A stretch of 64,000 nt of DNA from positions 266,001 to 330,000 of the forward strand of contig CAJHZI010000028.1 in NCBI GenBank assembly GCA_905160935.1, in the 5' to 3' direction. This stretch comes from Enchytraeus crypticus (Eukaryota > Annelida > Clitellata > Enchytraeida > Enchytraeidae). The position numbers were made by a program, and so were the translations under genes. This document shows, piece by piece, positions 35,060-64,000 of the stretch (within the stretch, counting starts at the first letter, position 1; each line of letters begins with the position of its first letter). The notes beneath the pieces were generated by a model, which had not been told where the DNA came from, ran no database searches, and saw only the letters and a list, made by a program, of their open reading frames with translations.

Positions 35060-35640
35060 CTATAACTCGACCCTTTCTGCCCTGCTCGATAAGGAATTTT
35101 AGCCTAGCATAGATCACCAAATCCTCTTACAATGTCTTTCCTCTTGGTTCAGTATCCACGGCAATGCTCCTTCCTGATTTACGTACCTCATATCTCACTG
35201 ATCATACATGTAGAGCATATAGCACAGGGAACGCTACTCCACCTTCCAGTCTCAATTACGGCGTGCTTTGTTTTGGCTTCTATCTGATCCGATCCACTTC
35301 AAACTCTTCATAACTCCACTCTAGGCTCGTTGCATGTGAGACAGTCTACAGTGTATATCTTCATGCAGACACCTGGCTACTTTAGGTCCTATAAGTTAAT
35401 TACTCCAGGGAGACCAACATATTCCTTCTCGCAGTAAGCTGCCAAAGCACTCCTGGCAGCATATTGCTCCAAAGATCTGGAATTTTCTTCAATTCACTTT
35501 GCGCACCCCTCATCCTGCCCTTATCCTTTCCAAATGCATTTCCTTCGTCATGAACAATTTCATAGGCGGTCAATAGCATTTATCTGATTTCTCTTTGATC
35601 TTTCCTATCAACCCAACGTACAGAAACTGAGATCAACAAG
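35060..35640 (+). mobile_element. Degenerate CR1/L2-like LINE 3' part
   Basis: Frames read FWLLSDPIHFKLFITPL and KLPKHSWQHIAPKIWNFLQF, recognisable as the LPVxxRIxFK and APxIWNxLP motifs at the end of CR1/L2 RT proteins. Several stops; old copy. Confidence 0.6.
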
Positions 35641-36254
35641 TAAACCTCCATTCTGCTGCTAGTATCCTTCCTTAGGCTGAATTTCAGGATTTTAGTACGC
35701 ACCGTTTATTGAACCACATACTCTGCTCACCAGTTGGATTTAGATTCATAGTGCTCAATGATTTTTTGGACAACAGTAGCACCCTAATTGTGTTGCTGTT
35801 GTGTCTCTTCTTTGAAGTACACATTGATTCCATTACAATGCATCTAGCTGTCGATGATATCGATCAGCTTTGGTTGGTCTTGTAGTGGTTGAGCATTATC
35901 TTGAAACGACCGTTTCTATAACAAAAATCAGAGTTCGATTAGCTGGGGGACTCAACCACCCACCCCACTTCTGTCTGCCGACGCCCCCTACTTTGACTGA
36001 AAACATCCTGGGGTCGACTTTTGAAACCTCCACTTCTGGTGTATGATGGGGATTGGTGGATTTATATACACAAGTATAACTAGATATAAGTGAGGTATTA
36101 ATTTGAGTTGTTAAACAGTTTTGAAGTGTCTAACATTTAATTTAGCGAAGAAATATCAATTTTTGACCTTTCTAACTATCAATTAATGACAAGAGGTGAG
36201 ACTTTGTGGTTATTACTGACAATGTTGCAAATTCCAATGAAGCAAAACTACTAT
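35640..36254. other. Intergenic with possible tRNA-like SINE head
   Basis: At about 35868-35960 the string TTGTAGTGGTTGAGCATTAT followed 40 bases later by AGAGTTCGATTAGC resembles A and B boxes of a tRNA-derived element. Only one copy is visible, so support is weak. Confidence 0.3.
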
Positions 36255-37830
36255 TTTACTTTATGACAGGAAGCCGTGAGACTTCTTTCATTTGGCAGAG
36301 GCTTTCATTAATGAGAACTCGTTGTAACTAGAGATTGGAATTTTATGAATTTCCAGAATTCGGGTTCGGTTCGTTGAAAATGAAAGTTCGGTCGGGTTCG
36401 GTTCTAACAAGGGTTCGGGTTCGGCTTGCTTTCCAACTCGCAAAGAGTTCGATTCGATTTCGAAATGGTTTGGTTTGGATAATGTTGCAATTGTTTAACT
36501 TTACTTATAATAATAATGGTTATAACATACATGTTTAAAATGGTTTATGGTAAATATGCTTAAAAAGTAATTAAGTCATAATAGCTGCCACATTTTTTCA
36601 CATGGGTAAAAATATGACAATGAAAAAAAGGAGAGAAGTGATATTTATTCCTGTACATTTCTTAAAATATTGTTAGTTGACCAACAAATGTTCATAATAT
36701 AGATATTTAGCTTTATTATTGTATCTGAAATATTTTCCTTGATTATAACGAGCAAATAGAATGCTTCATCAATTTTGAAATTTTTATTGTCACTATAGGC
36801 CTAGCCTATATATTAGATACGTTTATAATTAAGTGGAAATGTCTTGGCTAAAATTTGATCCAATATTTCAGAGACAAAGTGCAATTTAGTAATATAAAAA
36901 TGTAAAATAAAGATGATTTTGTAAACACGTGCACTTCCATAGAAAAATGATCATACTATTCACCATTTGCTATCAACTGACCAGTAATAAGCTTCATAAT
37001 TTACCTTAGGGTTTCAAATTTTAAACTCTCAGATCAATTGCGAAGTTACGAAAATAGTTATGAAATTATTGCATTGCTATGATGCAAAATTATTTACTCC
37101 AGATGGCCTTAACACATACAGAATGTCATATATAATTATTTGTAAATCTGGCTTAAAAAAATATTAAGGTAGCACACTGAAAGTAGAAAAAATTCATAAT
37201 TTGAATTTAACAAGAACAAATCCACCTAGATCGAGTCAAGCATTTTCAGATTTGTATGGGATACTCTCATCACTTTTGTCTCTTTCCATATTTCAATGCC
37301 GTATAATTCAGACTATCCATTATCTTCTCTCGGCCCGTCTCGCTTCCCGTTACCATTCCTTTGTACCGCTATCATTTTAAAATGTGTCGGAACCAGCCGT
37401 ACCTGAATATATGCTGTTAGATACTGTAAGACATGTAAATGCAAAAACTAATATGTATTTGTATTGTACTTACTATCTTTATTTAATGTCAGGCTGGTGA
37501 ATAAGAGAGGAACTCCAAGAGTTTGGTTCAGTTCGGTTTGGACGAAGTCTGGGTTCGGGTTCGGCCAGAGTCTGGGTTCGGGTTCGGTTCGGTCAGAGTC
37601 TGGGTTTCGAGTTCGGTTCGGTCTAAATTGTAGATTTTAGGATTCGGTTCGGGTTCGTTTCGATTCCCATCTCTAGTTTTAACGCCGCATGATTTCGTAG
37701 GAATTTTACACCTGATGATCTCGGTTAGCCTACAGCGAATTTATTATTTTGTTCGTTGTTATGAAATGTTTATCAAACCAAAGAGAGTTCTTTACACTCG
37801 GAATTTTAAATAATAATAATCAACTTACAA
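36255..37830 (+). mobile_element. TAA-family RLE LINE remnant split by a hAT-like insertion
   Basis: 36260-36320 reads SRETSFIWQRLSLM, the C-terminus of the LINE at 50470-51520. Its 3' UTR resumes after the insertion at 37684 (CTGATGATCTCGG, GAGTTCTTTACACTCGG) and ends in TAATAATAAT at about 37822. The middle belongs to the nested element 36329-37675. Confidence 0.65.
36329..37675. mobile_element. hAT-like DNA element, 1,347 bp, non-autonomous
   Basis: Ends TAGAGATTGGAAT... and ...ATTCCCATCTCTA form short inverted repeats of the TAGAGATGGGAAT type. The flanking 8-mers GTTGTAAC (36321-36328) and GTTTTAAC (37676-37683) match at 7 of 8, the duplication length expected for hAT. Subterminal regions on both sides are made of GGGTTCGGTTCGG repeats in the same orientation. 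No transposase frame. Confidence 0.72.
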
Positions 37831-39490
37831 AGAAAATCCAGATGTTGGCCTACAAAATTGAATGCTTCAATTTTTCAAAACCTAAAATCTGCTGCACAGA
37901 CTGTACGGCATTGGATGATGAGATAACAAAATGTAGGTTTGCAAACAAAAAGGTGACAAAAATGCTGTAGATGCAACGTTGAAAAACTGAGATGTATATT
38001 TCGAGTATTAACAATAACAACCTGCAAGTTGTATATACACGTATATTATACAAGCTGAACGACACAAGGCCAAAACAAGGCTCACTGCACAGGATTACAC
38101 AGAGCAAAGATATAATATGCGTATCAAATAACAAAATCATCATGCACAGAACAAATTGATAACATCTACAGTGTAAACAATAATCATCTCTGATTGCTAT
38201 GATTTACTTGTAAATGATTAAAGAGAGAGCAAAAAGGCAAAGCCTAGTGTAGAAGCCTAGTAAAGTATTGCGTCACTATCCTGTCAGTAGCCCTGAACAA
38301 TGAGCACGTCAGAGCAGGGACTGAATAGATCTAAAAAGCCTGTAATTTTTAACATTAGTTATGTGCTGACATAACTAATGTTAATAATTACAAGTAGGGG
38401 GCCTAAAGTTTGCATCTTAAAAATTTAACGTGCTAATAGTTTCACTAAGTGCCAATCTCTGTCAGCAAGAAGTGCTACATCCAGCAGTAGAGTCTACAAA
38501 TGAGAAATGTGTGACACCAAAAACCTATAAGTATTGCAAGGTGCTCAACAGCGCTCTATCATTAAGGCCTAATTAAGTTAACACTGTGTGAGTGTTTGCA
38601 AATAAAATTTAAAACGAAAGTTTTCGTGAAAAGGTTATGGCGAAAGCTAATCCCGAGCTACAAATTTTATATTATTTGCCCAGTCATAAAATTCAATTGC
38701 CAATTAATGTCCGAGTTATTGCAGAATTGATCAAGGTATACTGCACCATGAACCACTAAACATCAATTAGTAGCGAGCTCATACAGTTGCCTTTTAAGAA
38801 CGATCTCATAACATGGCATTTCCTACAGATTTACATTCGTTTGGTGACGCCATAGCCTTTCACAAAAGACGACTAAACAGAATGTAAATAAGCCAAAGCA
38901 AACTGCAACACTCAAGAAGCCATAATTTTCCCATACTCTCTCACTCTCTCTAGAGTTTTGCCAAGCGGCAGGTCCAAGGTACAAATTCCTACTCACATGC
39001 TTCTCTTCAGGCTCCGCATAGAGCACACCATCGATTAACGAGTTAATCCCTTTACAAATGGCTATGCCTTATCCACATCTTAATGTAGCCTATAGCTTGG
39101 GAATAATATGGCTTCTAAGGTGATTTCGCATTGCCTTCCTCAGTTCTATAAATGGATTAACTGCCATTTAATTCTGGAGAACCATACTAATTAAGATCTA
39201 TATATGTGTGAATATATTGGTATTTGGAGTGCTCTTTAGAGAGCCAAGAGCCTATGCAAAAAATTATACGTGCTTGCAAATCAAAATTTACAAAAATAGA
39301 TTGAAGTGAGAGAGTACTAATAACTGGAGCCAATAATGAGGAAATGACAGAAGTTGACAAAATATACAATATTTCTTGTTAATGAACTTAATAAAACCAG
39401 GTTTGCCATATTGTAAACTTCAAAACAAGATGCCTTACGTATAAACTAAATATAGAAATACGTGTATAGAATATATTTCCATCATAGGTC
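37831..39490. other. Intergenic between PCGF1 and MKLN1
   Basis: Contains a perfect 16-base hairpin at 38350-38385 (TTAACATTAGTTATGT with a 4-base loop) and the dispersed repeat at 38925-39145. No gene seen. Confidence 0.5.
38925..39145 (-). mobile_element. SINE-like repeat G, copy 1
   Basis: Reverse complement of 47878-48075: GCCATATTATTCCCAAGCTA, GTGGATAAGGCATAGCC, and TACCTTGGACCTGCCGC before a GA-rich end. No coding content. Confidence 0.75.
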
Positions 39491-39494
39491 TAAT

Positions 39495-39690
39495 TTCTGA
39501 CTCTCTTGCGTTGGGTCTTGGACTTGCACAGTTTTAATCTTGCTATCTCTTGGGGCCTTTGTACACTTAATCGTCATCACGTGGTGTTTTGGCATCTGCT
39601 TTTACAGAGTCTACAAGAGACGCCCCTGATATTGCCTTATGGCGAGGAACCGGACGTTAAATTCTTATTGATTGATTTATTATATAATAT
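39495..39690 (+). mobile_element. L2-like LINE 3' UTR
   Basis: TGGGTCTTGGACTTGCA, GTGGTGTTTTGGCA, then GATATTGCCTTATGGCGAGG and AACCGGACGTTAAATTCTTA with an ATTGATTG tail. The same UTR lies at 61855-62030 (minus) and a shorter piece at 60645-60725 (plus). Confidence 0.75.
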
Positions 39691-41752
39691 AGCTGCCGGT
39701 AAATATACTCAATATATTCAGCCACAACAATTAACTTGAAAGACTGAATGAATATAGAAGTTCAACAAGTCTTCAGAATGGAATCGCTGTAACGGGGTCA
39801 AAACTTTCAAAGCGTGACTGATACATCCAGAGTGAACAGATGGCTTATGGTTAAATTTTAAATATGAACCTAAGAGTTAAGACTGAACATAGAAAAAAAC
39901 TTCTTAACACAGTAACCTGTATTAAAAGTCGTTCAATAGCATATCTACTTACTGTATATTAGCTTAGTATAGCAAAAATGACTGACATAATAGTGCTAGT
40001 CTACACTAGATGACGAGGGTAGTAAACAAACTGGTTTAGAAACTTCTATGTAATTTAATTTCATGGAACACTTAGAGGACACGCGATACTTAAAAAGTTA
40101 ATGCACAACAGAACACACGATACGAACTGTTCTCTATCAAATATCACATGGGCACCACTTCAAGTAGAAAACAGCGCTACGTTTAAATAGCTCATTCTAC
40201 AAACCATCAATCTCTACACAGACATAATCATGCATTAGAAAACAGAACACTTGAGGCTCAAATCATCCATTGAAGACTGACGTTCCGGGCTTCCTGTTTA
40301 AATAAAATCCGATAGACAGAAAATGATTTAAATGATCAATATTTGACGAGAAATTTATCCCACTTCTAGTTTGCCCGCAATATAAGACTACGGTAACTTC
40401 AATCTTACAGGTATAATTATGTAAGCAGTAAAAAATTCTTAACAAATAAGGAAATTTGAAGTCTGTTTCATCATGCATTTGCGACATGAACTTGCAATCT
40501 ATGTGAGTAAAAGTACATAATATGAGCGCAAAAATAATTACACTTACTGTATAAGACATTATGCAGAAACCTATCAGCGTCTTCTAACTACTGCAACTAG
40601 AATTACTACAAAATCAACTAATTATCCAATTATACACGTCTACAATTCAAAGTTCATTTCTTGACACAAATATATTGCCTTGGAAGTCTATGAACTTTCA
40701 AGTCAATGCTGAAGGAAAAAATAACAGACTGAGTCATTATTTGTACATGGGACAACTACTTTAACTTGTGTTTTCAAGCAATGAGAGATTACATGATGCA
40801 ATGCAAGGAAGCACAAAAAAGCAAGCAAACTTATACAAACATCCGGGCAAAATCTTATCTTTGTACAGAATTGTTTCGTTAGAGCATTACAATAGATAAA
40901 TGCAAATTTTGCAATGATAGCTAAAATAAATGGTTAGATAACTTTGTACTGACCATAATTGAGGGAAATCAGCATCTGCATATTTACAAACAAGCATTTG
41001 ATAATTGTACATGTAGATCCCGAGGGTTAGCATAATGGAGAGAAAAGACTATAAAGATATACTCTCCGCTCATTTGACATAGAACCTACAGCACACACTA
41101 TTCGTCATAATAAAACTTGTCAGATGTACAATGTCACTCAAGCTTTAGTCTGCACAACATGAGGCTTCAAGACAGAAAAACATACTGGCTTATGAAAAGA
41201 AAACTGTTGCAACTCAAAACGCAAATTTGTGACGAAAAATGTAAAAACATGTATACATCGCAAAAATGCCAAAAGTAGAGCATCCACATAGAAGTGCTCT
41301 GTATGCGTTTGTATGTATTGTACGCAAACAGTATGTACTAGCATACGCAAGCAAATCACTTTATATACCGGTATGTATGGCAGGCATAAACATTTATATG
41401 TGTGTGCGTGTGTAGCACATGTTCAAGATATGTGTATATGATTAGTAAACAAAAAATTGTAATCAAAGAAATAATATTGAATGGTTTGGTGACCAAATGA
41501 TGCATAGATTATGCACACATATATTGAGATTACAATAAAGTGTACATACTGTATATATTGTATGTACACGTATATCATATGTACAAGCATAATGTAAAAC
41601 AAGTGTATATAGCACAGCTGTATGCAGAATGCTAGATCTGTGCCATGCGCATTCAATTTTCATTTATATATCGATACAATTTTCTGCACTGTGCCATTAA
41701 ATGTATGAGCTAAGGCACCAAGTGCATACATGCGTCCAGACATAAGCATGAA
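39691..41752. other. 3' flank of MKLN1
   Basis: AT-rich. Frames at 40263-40559 and 41138-41359 have no recognised similarity. The part nearest 41752 should be MKLN1 3' UTR. Confidence 0.4.
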
Positions 41753-61454
<19,702 letters not shown>

Positions 61455-61849
61455 CTAGAAGCAAACACATATACGAAAACGTGTAATATGCACCAAAAAA
61501 TGCATCCGCTGTATACAGTTATACTGATAAATATCAAATTTACATAAGAGTTTATTAAACAATAAAGTCACTACCCTTAAACTTATAATTAATGTATACT
61601 CAAGACTATTCTATTCAAAACAAAAGACTTTGATGTTGACCACTTTGAAGTTGATTATTGTTATTATTTTTTTAAAGAAGGATTATATTTAATAATTTAT
61701 ATAGTTAGCATATCGAAAGCATATGCAATGAATCTTGCAATGAATTTCAAGAACATCTGTGTTTGAAATTCATTGGATATTCATAATAATTTTAAGGAGG
61801 CTTATAATAGGCATAAAATATAAAATTTATATTCTGTAATCAACCAATC

Positions 61850-62350
61850 ATTCAATAAGAATTTAACGTCCGGTTCCTTGCCATACGGTAATGTCAGGGA
61901 CATCTCTTGCAGACTCTGCACAAAGAGGTGCCAAAACACCACACAATGATGACGGAGTACACAGAGACCACAAGAGAAAGTGATATCAAAACAATGCAAG
62001 TCCAAGACCCAAGGCAAGCGGGTCTAAATTTTGACCTATAGCTGAAAGAGATGGGTTTTTAGCTTGCAAAGGAAAGTACCAATAAAATTACAAGATCGAA
62101 GATCTTGTGGCACAGAGTTTCATATTGTCTGAGCAGAAAACTAGAGGAGCGAAGACTACGAGAGTGTTGAAAGATTGATAAAAGGTCAGATAGATAGGAT
62201 GGTTTACCATAATTTAAACCTTCGAAAGCCAAGGAAGTTAGCTTGAATTTTATATGTTTAAACTTTAAAGACTGGAAACAGTGCAGTTTCTTAAGAAGAG
62301 AAGAAACGTGGGATTTGAATATTTTTACATTACAGACATTGCAAATGACA
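61850..62350 (-). mobile_element. CR1/L2-like LINE 3' end with its 3' UTR
   Basis: Minus frame: KSHVSSLLKKLHCFQSLKFK, then FKLTSLAFEGLNYGKPSYLS, DLLSIFQHSRSLRSSS; then a UTR with TTGGGTCTTGGACTTGCA and GACATTACCGTATGGCAAGG, AACCGGACGTTAAATTCTTA and an ATTG tail at 61850. It is the coding end of the family whose UTR is at 39495. Confidence 0.75.
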
Positions 62351-62454
62351 GTATCATTGAGTTTTTTGTTTGTTTGTATAGTTACACACATGACATACCA
62401 CATGTGCTACATAGTTTCCTTTCTTGGTTTCTGTTTTTGTAGTTTTCGTTATTT

Positions 62455-62530
62455 CCTCCATTCCTCTCCATGGTTAATAGTAATCATTGCCTTTTGTTGG
62501 CGCATCAATTGCAGCCAGCCGCAATATATT
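62455..62530 (-). mobile_element. 5S-derived SINE (family C) body fragment
   Basis: TTAATAGTAATCATTGCCTT and GGCGCATCAATTGCAGCCAG match the centre of the copy at 43530-44095; head and tail are absent. Confidence 0.6.
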
Positions 62531-62539
62531 CAATGAGAA

Positions 62540-63790
62540 GGGTAGTGTGATATTATTATGACAGGAATAGCAGAATTAATGTTGGGGTTATTGATATTCG
62601 CAATGCGTTTGATAATTGTGATATTTATGGTACTTTGCATATAATACAATGGAAAAAGTTAATTCAAATATTATTAAAACAATTGAGAATTGGTTTTTGT
62701 AAAAATGGCGCAATAATTTTATTTTGGGGGGGCATAAATACCTTTAGTATCTGGAGTCAAGCCAATTCACATTTACAGGAGCTTTCACATATGTACACAT
62801 ATATGAGCATTTCAAATTTACTATAAACACTATTTGTGTATTAGACAAATTAGAGCGTCCCAAATATGGGTGCTTTATTAACTACCAAAGTTGCAATTGT
62901 TACATGTAAACTGATGATGTTATATTACTTAGTGTATCCGTCAGTGACTTTAAAAAACTGTTTGATATTTGTGATAACGTCTTCTCTAATTTTGATCTTC
63001 CTATAAATGTAACTAAGAGTCGCTGCATGCGAATAGGACCAAGATGATAATAATAATAATAACCTCCGACAATTTTTATAGCGATGTCATGGCCGGTGTC
63101 GGTCTTCGAGACCGACCGCCTTATAGGTTCCTGGCAGGTTATTAGTAATCCTTTCCATGGTTAGCAGGGTTTGCAATAGCAAATATCTTTGCTATTAACA
63201 GCACTAATCGGCAGCAAGCTCCGATACAAGATTAACCTTCCATGGGTCCAAGGGGATATTCATCATTACTTGACTGATCTGGACTTTGAACAGAGGCTAC
63301 TTGTAGCCCAGGCGAACACTCTAATCATTACGCCATATCCCCTCCCCAGATGATGCATTGCTCCTTAAGCTGCTTCGCATAAGAAATAATAGTATTAATT
63401 GGGTCGATAAAATAACAAATTGAGGTAAAAATATCTATTTGTGCAAAATCTTTCAAATGTGAATGGATTGAAATTCAAGGAAAATTCCATATTGCAGCAA
63501 ATATCATTTTTGGGAGGCTTGAGATGAAGGCGCCAATAGGTATATTGTACAAACTGCTTCATACTCAGGTGATTCCGATATTGCTTTAAGTATCCCTGTT
63601 GAGATTTAGTAACACAGAGTTACAAAGCTTCTCCAAGGCTTATAATATTTTCTTCTTTAAGATTTTCTACTCCTTTGATAAAAATACATTATCTGTCAAT
63701 GGTTTTGCAGTAACTTGCCTTTTGAGATTCTCTATAATTACCATTGATTTCAATTTCTGCATAAACAAGTTACTACATAGGGTTTAATTA
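62540..63790 (+). mobile_element. LINE, RT to C-terminus, interrupted by a SINE
   Basis: Frames read VIDIRNAFDNCDIYGTLH (catalytic Asp motif), TDDVILLSVSVSDFKKLFD (catalytic DD) and INVTKSRCMRIGP; after the SINE, CEWIEIQGKFHIAANTIFGR, LHTQVIPI and LLRFSNTELQSFSKAYNIFF. A SINE interrupts it at 63049-63347. Several stops. It lies in the MKLN1 5' intron. Confidence 0.75.
63049..63347 (-). mobile_element. tRNA-derived SINE family D, complete, with target-site duplication
   Basis: On minus: GGGGAGGGGATATGGCGTAA, TGATTAGAGTGTTCGCC (A box), TGTTCAAAGTCC (B box), then TGGAAGGTTAATCTTGTATC, CTGCCGATTAGTGCTG, GGATTACTAATAACCTGCC and a TTATTATTATC tail. AGATGAT flanks it on both sides (63042-63048 and 63348-63354). 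Confidence 0.8.
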
Positions 63791-64000
63791 TGAAGTCTGA
63801 AGGTGATAATCTTGGTTACTATTCGGACTATATTGATACTAAAAGAAAATATTCAATTCAGGATCTGGACTCGCTGGTATGTATTTTTTGGTATAAGTTT
63901 TAGGGATTATTTTAATACTGCACTGACTTAATTTAATAATACTGGTAATTATATTTCATGTATGAGCGTACCTCCAAGTTGATAACAATTTAATTCACAT
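63791..64000. other. Right edge, no gene recognised
   Basis: AT-rich sequence, presumably MKLN1 intron or 5' flank; the first MKLN1 coding exon is not seen here. Confidence 0.4.

Overview
This is eukaryotic DNA from an AT-rich, repeat-laden genome of an invertebrate animal. Four spliced genes with clear animal orthologues can be read exon by exon, with GT/AG boundaries and consistent phases. I cannot place the phylum; nothing here is bacterial. I saw no CRISPR array, no free-standing tRNA or rRNA gene, and no LTR, envelope or capsid fossil. The mobile DNA is LINEs, SINEs and terminal-inverted-repeat DNA elements.

Layout. (1) 1-5660, minus strand: the first coding exon of DHCR24 (delta24-sterol reductase, 5418-5660). 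Its first intron, full of TA and TG microsatellites and LINE/SINE debris, runs off the left edge. (2) 5661-16700: intergenic and TE-rich. It holds a large near-perfect inverted repeat, 5S- and tRNA-derived SINEs, a TIR element with perfect 54-bp ends, and a LINE with a triplicated reverse-transcriptase segment. (3) 16779-24510, plus strand: complete C1QBP (p32), six coding exons, 275 residues. Its intron 4 carries about 14 tandem copies of the exon-5 splice acceptor plus the start of exon 5. (4) 27808-34570, minus strand: PCGF1, six exons and 227 residues, convergent with C1QBP. (5) 41753-61454, minus strand: muskelin (MKLN1), 18 exons encoding 763 residues through the stop. The first coding exon was not found and probably lies past the right edge. 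(6) 61455-64000: LINE and SINE nest in the 5' part of MKLN1.

The four genes are not one pathway: sterol synthesis (DHCR24), mitochondrial matrix chaperone (C1QBP), Polycomb PRC1.1 RING subunit (PCGF1) and CTLH/GID E3-ligase kelch subunit (MKLN1). The shared theme is the repeat ecology. At least three SINE-like families each end in a 3' tail that matches the 3' tail of a LINE in the same window, which suggests three separate SINE-LINE partnerships. A further LINE lineage, with a zinc knuckle and a restriction-like endonuclease motif, sits in TAA repeats at copy after copy, like the Dong/R4 group. Exon boundaries were read by eye from splice sites and recalled family sequences, so single-base errors are possible.
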